Source: Flavobacterium sp. BFFFF2
GTDB lineage: Bacteria > Bacteroidota > Bacteroidia > Flavobacteriales > Flavobacteriaceae
DNA length: 64,000 nucleotides
Direction of reading: 5' to 3'
Assembly: GCA_002256385.1 (NCBI GenBank)
Contig: NKJD01000003.1
Location: forward strand, 1 to 64,000
This document shows, one piece after another, positions 56,040 to 64,000 of this stretch. The first letter of the stretch is position 1. Each line of letters starts with the position of its first letter. The translations under genes were made by a program, and so were the position numbers. The notes beneath the pieces were generated by a model. That model was given only the letters and a program-made list of their open reading frames with translations. It was not told the DNA's origin and searched no databases.

Positions 56040-59000
56040 CTAACGTTTAATGACGCGCAGTACTTTGGAATCATTTCCTTGGGTAACAATCAACTGATAA
56101 ACACCAGTTGGGTATTGTTCGCCCAATGTAATGGTATGCAAATCTTGTGGTGCAACCTCAATTGCTTGCAACTCTTTGCCCAACATATCAAAGGCGCGGA
56201 TTGCAATCATTTGATCTCTTGACGTATCAATTGAAATACCGAAATTCGATTCAAATGGATTAGGGAATACCCGTGCATCAAACACAATAGTCGGCTCATC
56301 GCTTGCAATAGTTCGTGCTGTTGGCGACACCGTGCTAATGGTACAAACTGCTCCGTATGGTTGCAATGTGCCATTGTATATAGCGGCAACACGAACAGAG
56401 TAAGTCACATTAATAGTAGCTCCTCCTGTTAATAACATTAAACTGAAGTTTTTTACACTGCGAACAATACTGCGAACAGTGGTTCCATTGGTTACTTCAA
56501 AACTATAACCTGTAGCACCAGTTACATCATCGGCATACAACGTAGTCCACAAATTATTGATGGTTATGCCACATTGACTAGCCTGGATTTTTGTTGTTGG
56601 AGCCGGTGTGGTTACGGTACATGAAGCACCGTATTGTTGCCAACTGCCATTTACTTTAACAGCGACACGAATAGCATACGAAGTGGCAAACTTGGCACCT
56701 CCAGTCATAAGCATCAAACTAAAGTTGCTTACTGCACTATCATAAGTGACCACAGCATTTGTTGATAAATTGGTTACCTCAAAACGATATGATTGAGCAG
56801 TTACACCCGATAATTGAGAAGCATACAATGTAGTCCATAAAGAGGCCAAAGTTGTCCCACACACCGCAGAGTCGATACGTGAGGTAGGCGTTGATGGCGT
56901 AGTAACATTGCAACTTGCGCCATAAGCCGACCAAACATTGTTATAAAATGCGGCAACTCTTATTGAATAAGTAACACCATATGCAGATCCACCTGGTAAT
57001 TGAGACAGGATAAAGCTATTGGTAGTAGAACTATAAGTACGAACTGTTGATCCGTTAGTCACTTCAAAACGATAAGAAGTGGCACTCGTAATAGAAGAAC
57101 AGTAAATGCGGTTGTCAATATTACTTAAAGTAGTACCACAAGTAGTAGTTTGAATAGTTGGTAGCGGATAGGCTAATGTAATAGCACAACTACAGCCATA
57201 ACCACCCTGAACACCTCCAGTAATAGGAGCCACATCAACAGTAAATGTATCTCCAAAAGCCCATGTTGTCAACTGATTGATTGTAAAATAAGGCGATGCA
57301 CTAGTAATGTATTGTGTACTTGCTCCATTTATTACACGGAATTTATAAGCACTAGCACCAGAAACGGTATTCGCATAAATCTGCGTATATTCAGAAGCAA
57401 TGGTCGTGCCACAGAATGAAGCATCTAGTTTTGAAGATGACCCACAACCAACAGAAAGTGAAATCGATTCATTGGTGTTGCAATTGGACACAAAATCTAA
57501 GAACACATAATCAGAACAAATACTTCCCGCAATAGAAACCGTGATTTGGTTGGTATTTTGACCAGAAACGATCGTCATCCATGATGGAACGCGCCATGCA
57601 AAATTAGAACCTACTGAAGTGGGTACTGTGTAAGTAACATTTGATTTGATGTCACACAATTGAGAAAAACCATTAATATAAGTACCAGATCTTCTCACAT
57701 CTAATGAACTAGGCAAGCTTAATCCACATTGATTGGTAAAAGTAACTGAAATGGTTCCGCTTACGAAAGTGGCGAAATTAAACGTCACATTAATGGTGTT
57801 GGTTCCTTGTCCAGATAAAATGGTAGCTCCTTGTGGAACGACCCAATTATAATTAGTGGCACCTACCACCGATGGAATTGAATAAACGACATTTCCACCG
57901 GCATAATTCACAATTTGTCCTTGTGTATCATAAGTGATTTCAGAAACCCCACATAAAGCACTTGGGCCTGTAATGTTTCCTGGTTTCTGCGCTTTATTCA
58001 CCAATAATGTTTTCGGCAAACTCGTTCCACAACTGTATGAAGTTACCACAGACACATTGCCGCTTGTAAACACATTTTGGTCAATGGCTACGGTAATCTG
58101 ATTGGTTCCCTGACCTGTCGTAATGCTCATTCCTGTTGGTACAGACCAAATAAATGAACTGGCACTAGCATTGGCCGGTGTTGAATAAGTTGTTGAAGTG
58201 ATACCGCAAACTTCTTCTCTACCTGTAATGGTTGAAGGCGCTTGAATGGCACTGATGGTGAAGAATTTTGTTGGACTCGTTCCGCAATCACTTACCGCGA
58301 TGGCATTGATGTATCCGGTACTTGTAAACACATTGTTATCAATGGCCACAGTAATTGAACTGGTTCCTGCACCTGATGTAATGGTAAACCCATTAGGTAT
58401 GTTCCAAGTGTAAACCGCTTTTGGATCGGGTGGTGATAAAGTAGCTGTGTAAGTAGCTGTAGTTGCCCCACAAGTTGAAGTTGGACCGGTTATTAAAATA
58501 ATGATCGGTTTTTTAAGTACATCGATCGTTTTAATCAATGTTGTTGAACAAGCATTGAATGCCTTAACAGTAATCGTTCCTTCTTGAAACAATGGATCAA
58601 CGTTTACAAGTACTGAATTCCCTGCTGTATTGGTAGCTGCAGAAATACCTGCTGGGAAAGTCCATACATAATTGGTAGCCCCAACAACTGTTGGCACACT
58701 ATAGGTAGTTTGTGAAATGGCACAAAGACTCTGCAATCCTTGGATTTCTTGGATTGAAAGCGATGAACCAATAATTGCAATTGAAGCAGAAGTACTGTAT
58801 TTTGATGGAAAACCATTGTTTGAAACAACTGCACGATAATAAGTAGTTGTAGTGACATTGGTTAAAGTCAAAGAAGTGGTTGTATTATTGATATTGGTCA
58901 CTGTTCCGCTAAAATCAGCGTTTGCCGATGATTCCCAACGTACAATGTTTCCAACTTGTCCATTCAAGGTAAGTACAGAACTGTTTGAAGCACCTTGACA

Positions 59001-59567
59001 GTAAGACTGATTACCAGTCAAAGTACCACCAACTGTTGAATTAACTAGCAAAGTACTTGTATTTGAAGTAGCAGCCGCGCAAATGCCGCTAGATACTACT
59101 GCACGAACGTAAGTCGCTTGGCTCACATTTACCAAAGTGAGTGAACTAGACGTTTGACCATTTACAGTGGTGAAATTGATATTATTTGTTGAAGTTTCCC
59201 AACGAATGGTTCCAACAGCGCCATTTAAATTCAATGTAGTTGAATTAATAGCACTATCTAATAACGTGCCACCAGTAAGTGTTCCTGCCACAGATGCTGG
59301 CTGAACAGTAATGGTTACTACATTTGAAGTCGAAGCTGAACAAACACCATTAGTTACAACTGCTCTAAAATATTTGGTTGCTGTTAAATTAGTCGCTGAA
59401 TAAGTGGCCGAATTTGCGCCGCTGATGTTGGTAAAATCAACCCCATTTGCAGAACATTGCCATTGCACGCTGCCTTGGCTGCCGTTTAATGTTAAGGTCG
59501 TTGCATTTGAAGTAGCACACACCGTAGCGCCACCTGAAACGGTTCCAGCAACTGGTGCTTGATTCAC
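56040..59567 (-). CDS. Giant T9SS-secreted protein copy 2, C-terminal part after a frameshift
   Basis: This frame holds the rest of copy 2: two to three of the 87-residue repeats, PKD-like domains, the A-S-x-C-G-T-T-I repeats and a full T9SS sorting domain (V-F-P-N-P-F-E-S-N). It matches the C-terminal 1175 residues of copy 1 closely. The listed start is a GTG inside the coding repeat (the true residue is the V of V-V-N-Q-A-P), and the frame is open upstream to the frameshift near 59635. It therefore has no signal peptide or start of its own and is most likely the downstream half of one damaged gene. It is kept as an entry because a real change in frame, or an assembly error, would need both halves. 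Confidence 0.75.
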   Translation of the reverse strand: MNQAPVAGTVSGGATVCATSNATTLTLNGSQGSVQWQCSANGVDFTNISGANSATYSATNLTATKYFRAVVTNGVCSASTSNVVTITVQPASVAGTLTGGTLLDSAINSTTLNLNGAVGTIRWETSTNNINFTTVNGQTSSSLTLVNVSQATYVRAVVSSGICAAATSNTSTLLVNSTVGGTLTGNQSYCQGASNSSVLTLNGQVGNIVRWESSANADFSGTVTNINNTTTSLTLTNVTTTTYYRAVVSNNGFPSKYSTSASIAIIGSSLSIQEIQGLQSLCAISQTTYSVPTVVGATNYVWTFPAGISAATNTAGNSVLVNVDPLFQEGTITVKAFNACSTTLIKTIDVLKKPIIILITGPTSTCGATTATYTATLSPPDPKAVYTWNIPNGFTITSGAGTSSITVAIDNNVFTSTGYINAIAVSDCGTSPTKFFTISAIQAPSTITGREEVCGITSTTYSTPANASASSFIWSVPTGMSITTGQGTNQITVAIDQNVFTSGNVSVVTSYSCGTSLPKTLLVNKAQKPGNITGPSALCGVSEITYDTQGQIVNYAGGNVVYSIPSVVGATNYNWVVPQGATILSGQGTNTINVTFNFATFVSGTISVTFTNQCGLSLPSSLDVRRSGTYINGFSQLCDIKSNVTYTVPTSVGSNFAWRVPSWMTIVSGQNTNQITVSIAGSICSDYVFLDFVSNCNTNESISLSVGCGSSSKLDASFCGTTIASEYTQIYANTVSGASAYKFRVINGASTQYITSASPYFTINQLTTWAFGDTFTVDVAPITGGVQGGYGCSCAITLAYPLPTIQTTTCGTTLSNIDNRIYCSSITSATSYRFEVTNGSTVRTYSSTTNSFILSQLPGGSAYGVTYSIRVAAFYNNVWSAYGASCNVTTPSTPTSRIDSAVCGTTLASLWTTLYASQLSGVTAQSYRFEVTNLSTNAVVTYDSAVSNFSLMLMTGGAKFATSYAIRVAVKVNGSWQQYGASCTVTTPAPTTKIQASQCGITINNLWTTLYADDVTGATGYSFEVTNGTTVRSIVRSVKNFSLMLLTGGATINVTYSVRVAAIYNGTLQPYGAVCTISTVSPTARTIASDEPTIVFDARVFPNPFESNFGISIDTSRDQMIAIRAFDMLGKELQAIEVAPQDLHTITLGEQYPTGVYQLIVTQGNDSKVLRVIKR

Positions 59568-59820
59568 AACTACTGATGAAGTATTGGTAGCTACTGGCGA
59601 ACAAACCCCATTAGAAACAATAGCTCGATAAGTTGTTATGCCGTCAAATTAGAAGCAAAAAATGAATTGCTCGTTTCGCCGCTGATGTTTGTAAAATCGA
59701 CGCCATTAGCAGACGATTGCCATTGCACGTTGCCTTGGCTGCCGTTTAATGTTAATGTCGTTGAATTTGAAGTAGCACAAACGGTTGCATCACCTGAAAC
59801 AGTGCCAGCAACTGGCGACT
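58770..59820 (-). repeat. 261-bp tandem repeat array in copy 2 (about 4 units)
   Basis: About four units of the same 87-residue repeat as copy 1, interrupted by the frameshift near 59635. Boundaries are approximate. Confidence 0.8.
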
Positions 59821-62614
59821 GATCAACCTGAACAGTTACTGTGGTCGCATCTGTTACTGTCAAACAGCTGGTATCAACGCGTCGCACCCAATACGTAGTA
59901 GATTCAGTTGGTGAAACCTGTAATGTAGCTGAATTTTGTGTACCTAAAATGCTTGAACCTACCGTTCCTGTACCCCACTGATATTGAGCATTAGCGGTTG
60001 AAACACCGCCGGTAGCTTGTAATGAAGCCGATGAACCAGTACAAATCGCTGAAGGCGAATTAATAGCTGATGGCGCAGTTGCTACAGTGGCTGGCGTTGT
60101 AAGAGTAGCGTTAAAAGCAACATTTGAATAACCCGTTACTTCACGTACTCGAATTTCAATGCGGCTATTGGCATCTAAATAATAAGATCCGATGGCACCG
60201 CTGCAACGATTGGCCATATTCCATGCACTGCATGACCAAATTCTATTTCCATTTAAATACACTTCTGTCATGTCGTCCCAGTTGGACAAACTTAAGTTGT
60301 AAGTGCCACATGGAAATCCTTTGCGTTTGGCTACCATGGTGAAATATTCGTTAGGTACCGCACAACCAGACCAACCTGCAGAAGCAGAAGGTGAAGTAGT
60401 GTTCACCCATCCATTGGTACCCGTTTGGGTGTTAAAATTTAAATCAGGATTTACATAAAACCCTTTATAAGTAGTTGATTGTAGTGTTAAGTCACTTCCA
60501 TCATATCCGTAAAGATTCCAAGTTGAATCGCCAAATACGCTTGGATCACCTGCGGGAACAATCACGGTGATTGTTTTGCTTACCGCCTCAGTAAATGAAC
60601 TACAAGGAGCGGCGTCAAAACGACGTACCCAATATTGGGTCGTGGTTGTTGGGGTAACCGTAATGTTGTTTGCAGTAGTAGTAGAAATGACATTTTCACC
60701 AGCAAAACTTCCGTAACTCCACTCATATACGCCACCAGTTTGCAAGGTGCCGCCGGTCACTGTCAACTTGGTTGACGTGCCAGTACAAATAGGCGTCGTT
60801 GCTGAAAGTGTGGTTGGTGCTGTCGATTTTTGTTTTACCGTTACTGTAAAAGTATAGGCAGGAGAAATTAAACTACAAGGTGCAGCGTCTACGCGGCGAA
60901 CCCAGTAATTGGTAGTTGATGAAGGTGCAACAGTAATGCTTGCTCCGGTTTGACCAGAAATAGTACCAGCGCCTGCCGTAGCTCCTGTCCCCCATTGATA
61001 AATGGCTCCAGCACTTGTAAATCCACCATTGGCAGTTAATTGCGTATTGGTTCCTTTACAAATGGTCGTTACCCCATCTACTGCGGTTGGTGCTTCAGAA
61101 GGCGTACATGCCGTTACAGACATTTTTACACGAGCAATTGAAAATGGCCCCTGAAAATATTCGTAAACCAAATTTGTATCCCCGTTCAAATATAAAGTAA
61201 CACTTCCGGTAGTAAACCCTTGCACATTCCATTTTGAAAAGGCATATGTTTGGCCGCCGTCGATACTTAAACGGAATCCATCGTCACCTCCCATTGAAAA
61301 GTTGTAATAACCTGCAGGAAAGGTTTTATTCATTTTATATTTGATACCATAATAGGTATAATAAGTACCACATAAATTTGCTGCGGAAATTTGGCAACCT
61401 GGAAAAACCCTGTCAAAAGTTTCCGATTCGGTTACATACCCTCTGTATGCCCCATTAAAAATGGCATCATTGGCAACCTGACTTCCGTTGCCTGCATATA
61501 CATATCCTTTCCATTGACCAACGCCATATTCAGTTGGATTACCTTCAGGTATTGAAACATCAACATATTTAGTAATGCCTGCACTTGAAGAAGTACAAAC
61601 CCCTGACTCGGTTCTGCGCACCCAATAAGTAGTTGCTGTTGTTGGACTAACTGTGATACTATTGGTAATTGCACCAGCTATTGGATTTAAACCAACGGTA
61701 GTTCCTGTTCCCCACTCATAAACAGCGCCAGATTGCAAAGTACCACCAGAAGTGGTCAAAGTAATGGAACCGCCTAAACAAACAAAAGAATTTCCACTGA
61801 TTGAGGTGGGTGCCGTTGACGGTGCTTTCACCGTTACAACACCTGTAATGGCATCACTATAAGCAACACATGGGGCTGCATCAACACGACGCACCCAATA
61901 AGTAGTGGTAGCAGTCGGATTTACGGTGATGGAAGCGGCTGTTTGGCCTGCAATGACAGACGAACCAACAGTGGCTCCTTTACCCCATTGATATACGGCT
62001 CCTGGTTTTTCAAAACCGCCAGAGGCAGTTAAAGTAACAGCAGCTCCTTGACAAACAGTGGTTATTCCACTGATTGATTGGGGTGCCTCTGAAGGCGCGC
62101 CACATGGCACTATGGCAAAAGAAACCCGAGAGTTTCCTGTGTTTTCAAAATAATCTAAAACAAGTGAAGTACTTCCGTTTAAATAAACCGTTTTAGTAGT
62201 AGTTCGGTAGCTTGCATTTACCCAGTTTGTAATGGTAAATGTAGCACCTCCATCAACACTGAGCATGTAGCCGTCATCACCTCCTACGGTAATGGCATAG
62301 TAACCTGCAGCATAAGACTTGGTCATTCGGTATCGAACACCAAATTTATCTGTCATGTTTTTACACAAAGTGCTGGCAGTTAAGGCTGAAGTGCCTAAAT
62401 TTTGGTCAAATTGTTCGCTTCGAACCACATAACCCTTATAAGGAAAACCTGTAATAGGGGTAGTTGGTAAAGAAGCCGCAGTGGCCAGGTCATACGCATA
62501 ACCTATCCAAGAATCGTTGCCATACGCTTGCTCATCGCCTGCGGGGACGCAGGGAGTTGTTTGAGCAAATGCAAAAGAAACTTGGAGAAAAAGAACAAAT
62601 AATGCTTTTTTCAT
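59636..62614 (-). CDS. Giant T9SS-secreted protein copy 2, N-terminal part, ends at a frameshift
   Basis: This 992-residue frame encodes a signal peptide (MKKALFVLFLQVSFAFAQ), three PA14/lectin-like domains and intervening Ig-like modules, and the start of the 87-residue repeats. It ends in ...F-A-S-N-L-T-A followed by a premature TAA. In copy 1 the equivalent sequence continues A-T-T-Y-Y-R-A, and here the continuation lies in another frame from about 59635, consistent with loss of one base. With one base restored, the gene spans 56040-62614 and encodes 2191 residues. As read, the product lacks the T9SS sorting domain and would not be exported by that system. Confidence 0.8.
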   Translation of the reverse strand: MKKALFVLFLQVSFAFAQTTPCVPAGDEQAYGNDSWIGYAYDLATAASLPTTPITGFPYKGYVVRSEQFDQNLGTSALTASTLCKNMTDKFGVRYRMTKSYAAGYYAITVGGDDGYMLSVDGGATFTITNWVNASYRTTTKTVYLNGSTSLVLDYFENTGNSRVSFAIVPCGAPSEAPQSISGITTVCQGAAVTLTASGGFEKPGAVYQWGKGATVGSSVIAGQTAASITVNPTATTTYWVRRVDAAPCVAYSDAITGVVTVKAPSTAPTSISGNSFVCLGGSITLTTSGGTLQSGAVYEWGTGTTVGLNPIAGAITNSITVSPTTATTYWVRRTESGVCTSSSAGITKYVDVSIPEGNPTEYGVGQWKGYVYAGNGSQVANDAIFNGAYRGYVTESETFDRVFPGCQISAANLCGTYYTYYGIKYKMNKTFPAGYYNFSMGGDDGFRLSIDGGQTYAFSKWNVQGFTTGSVTLYLNGDTNLVYEYFQGPFSIARVKMSVTACTPSEAPTAVDGVTTICKGTNTQLTANGGFTSAGAIYQWGTGATAGAGTISGQTGASITVAPSSTTNYWVRRVDAAPCSLISPAYTFTVTVKQKSTAPTTLSATTPICTGTSTKLTVTGGTLQTGGVYEWSYGSFAGENVISTTTANNITVTPTTTTQYWVRRFDAAPCSSFTEAVSKTITVIVPAGDPSVFGDSTWNLYGYDGSDLTLQSTTYKGFYVNPDLNFNTQTGTNGWVNTTSPSASAGWSGCAVPNEYFTMVAKRKGFPCGTYNLSLSNWDDMTEVYLNGNRIWSCSAWNMANRCSGAIGSYYLDANSRIEIRVREVTGYSNVAFNATLTTPATVATAPSAINSPSAICTGSSASLQATGGVSTANAQYQWGTGTVGSSILGTQNSATLQVSPTESTTYWVRRVDTSCLTVTDATTVTVQVDQSPVAGTVSGDATVCATSNSTTLTLNGSQGNVQWQSSANGVDFTNISGETSNSFFASNLTA

Positions 62615-62639
62615 GAGTTGGGGGATTTTTATTAGGCCC

Positions 62640-62647
62640 CAAATATA
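62640..62647 (-). promoter_or_regulatory. Candidate -7 promoter element of giant gene copy 2
   Basis: TATATTTG on the minus strand fits TAnnTTTG, 25 bases before the ATG at 62614. A good -33 TTTG is not seen. Confidence 0.5.
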
Positions 62648-62667
62648 TACTTAAAAAAAACACTAAA

Positions 62668-62706
62668 TGCATTTCGTCGATAATACTCGATTATCGACGA
62701 AATGCA
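62668..62706 (-). terminator. Perfect 17-bp hairpin downstream of the MFS gene
   Basis: Two perfect 17-base arms (left arm TGCATTTCGTCGATAAT, 62668-62684; right arm 62690-62706) flank a 5-base loop (ACTCG). It begins 22 bases after the MFS stop codon, and on the minus strand T-rich sequence follows after a few bases, so a terminator is the simplest reading. It also sits just upstream of copy 2, so a protein-binding site is an alternative. Confidence 0.65.
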
Positions 62707-62727
62707 CCCGACTAAATGTAAAAACGC

Positions 62728-63984
62728 TTAGTGATTTACCTTTTCTACGTCGGTGATTTCGTGTTTGTGTTTAAATAGAACGGCAAAAAGTACAGCAATT
62801 ATCAGGGCGTAAATGGCAAACGAAAGCCAAATGCCATGCCAATCGCGGTTGCCATCATGAGTAAAGAATTTATCAATAATCATCCCGCTAAATAGCCCGC
62901 CAAAAAAGGCACCAAACCCATTTGACATCATCATGAATAGTCCCTGGGCACTTGAACGAATAGAAGGATTGGTCGTTGTTTCAACAAATAAAGAACCTGA
63001 AATATTAAAAAAATCAAAAGCCATGCCGTACACGATGCACGACATCAAAATCATCCACAAACCACCAGCCGGATCGCCATAGGCCAATAAACCAAAACGC
63101 AATACCCAAGCAATCATCGAAATCAACATCACTTGCTTAATGCCAAAACGTTTCAAAAAGAAGGGAATAGCCAAAATAAATAAGGTTTCAGAAATCTGGG
63201 AAATGGACATGACCAAGGTCGATTTTTTGACAATGATGCTGTCGGCATACAACGGGTTTTTTCCAAATTCAGACAAAAACACATCGCCGTACATGTTTGT
63301 CAATTGCAAGGCTGCACCTAAGAACATGGAAAACAATAAAAACAATGCCATTTTATAATTACCAAATAACGAAAAGGCATGTAAACCAAGGCTTTCCGCA
63401 AATGATTTTTGTGATTTTTCGGATTGTTGCGGATGACAAGCGGGCAAGGTAAAAGAATAAAGACCTAATACAAAAGCAGCCACGGACGAAATGTAAAACA
63501 TGTTTGCGGACGCTTTGTTATCGGTTAAATTGGTAAACCACATGGCGGCAATAAAGCCAATCGTGCCCCATACCCGAATGGGCGGAAACACTTTCACCAC
63601 ATCAAACTCATTGTTTTTTAGAATCGTATAAGCTACGGAATTTGACAAGGAAATAGTAGGCATATAACACATCATTGCGCCAAAAATAACCCAATAAAAC
63701 GTAGTCGGATTATCAACTTGTGGAATATAAAGCAACGCCAAACCAGCCAAAATATGCAACAAACCATATAATCGTTCGGCACGAATCCATTTGTCGGCGA
63801 TGATGCCCGTAATGGCAGGCATAAAAATAGAAGAAATTCCGAGTGTGGAAAAAATGGCCCCAAACTCGGCACCACTCCATTGTTTGGTGCCAAACCAATA
63901 GTTCCCAATGGTAATGAGCCAAGCACCCCACACAAAAAATTGCAGAAAACTCATCAATATCAAACGTCCTTTAATTGTTGCCAT
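62728..63984 (-). CDS. MFS transporter, nucleoside:H+ symporter (NupG) family
   Basis: The 418-residue protein has twelve hydrophobic segments across its length. The N-terminal MSFLQFFVWGAWLITIGNYW and the following G-I-I-A-D-K-W-I loop are typical of the nucleoside/proton symporter family related to E. coli NupG and XapB. Other members of this family take up other sugars or their derivatives, so nucleoside specificity is inferred. It is the rightmost gene in the window, complete, with its start at 63984. A strong hairpin lies just past its stop codon. No nucleoside-metabolism genes are within view. Confidence 0.85.
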   Translation of the reverse strand: MATIKGRLILMSFLQFFVWGAWLITIGNYWFGTKQWSGAEFGAIFSTLGISSIFMPAITGIIADKWIRAERLYGLLHILAGLALLYIPQVDNPTTFYWVIFGAMMCYMPTISLSNSVAYTILKNNEFDVVKVFPPIRVWGTIGFIAAMWFTNLTDNKASANMFYISSVAAFVLGLYSFTLPACHPQQSEKSQKSFAESLGLHAFSLFGNYKMALFLLFSMFLGAALQLTNMYGDVFLSEFGKNPLYADSIIVKKSTLVMSISQISETLFILAIPFFLKRFGIKQVMLISMIAWVLRFGLLAYGDPAGGLWMILMSCIVYGMAFDFFNISGSLFVETTTNPSIRSSAQGLFMMMSNGFGAFFGGLFSGMIIDKFFTHDGNRDWHGIWLSFAIYALIIAVLFAVLFKHKHEITDVEKVNH

Positions 63985-64000
63985 CAGAGAATATTTTTAA

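Noticed and set aside
59630..59640. Programmed ribosomal frameshift in giant protein copy 2
   Set aside because: No slippery heptamer or pause structure was found next to the break. A one-base loss or an assembly error is simpler.

Overview
The window is chromosomal DNA from an aerobic Bacteroidetes bacterium, most likely of the order Flavobacteriales. Support: three long surface-protein genes whose products end in Por-secretion (type IX) C-terminal sorting domains; Bacteroidetes-type promoters (TTTG, about 20 bases, TAnnTTTG) in front of nuoA and aspS; a type III glutamine synthetase; a short NuoG; and an O2-dependent HemF. The DNA is AT-rich. I saw no tRNA, rRNA, CRISPR array, insertion sequence or prophage.

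Layout. 1-519: left edge with a degenerate direct repeat. 520-1512: lpxD. 1719-6825 (+): tight five-gene light/DNA-repair cassette: flavin reductase-like protein, photolyase, a 52-codon DUF2256 Cys protein overlapping both neighbours, a Fe-S (6-4)-type photolyase and a DASH cryptochrome. 6841-11805 (-): acyltransferase, M1 peptidase, and an OmpA/lipocalin lipoprotein pair. 12158-14347 (+): type III glutamine synthetase behind an unusual upstream direct repeat. 14430-22186 (-): hemF, aroE, a TPR protein, a class III aminotransferase, an OstA-like LPS-transport protein and a FtsX-family permease, with two short tandem-repeat arrays between the last two. 22407-35283 (-): complete 14-gene nuoA-nuoN operon with recognisable promoter and terminator. 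35441-37198 (-): aspS. 37259-41348 (+): truncated tail of a surface-protein gene, a REP-like intergenic stretch, then the intact BspA-like leucine-rich-repeat protein that the tail duplicates. 41472-44403 (-): aromatic amino acid hydroxylase, ExbD and ExbB. 44699-45436 (+): orphan secreted protein. 45445-47390 (-): methyltransferase, truncated haemoglobin, DAHP synthase/chorismate mutase. 47459-62614 (-): two tandem giant secreted paralogues, one of 2716 residues and one split by a frameshift. 62728-63984 (-): nucleoside-type MFS transporter.

How it fits together. Most of the window is core metabolism and envelope biology: complex I supplies the proton gradient, ExbB/ExbD use it, and OstA-like, LpxD and the FtsX-type permease serve the outer membrane. 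The accessory content is of two kinds. One is a photoreactivation cassette carrying three different photolyase/cryptochrome lineages. The other is a set of repeat-built cell-surface proteins that show recent duplication, repeat-number change and decay. The cassette with its embedded DUF2256 protein and the evolving giant-adhesin pair are the parts most worth attention.
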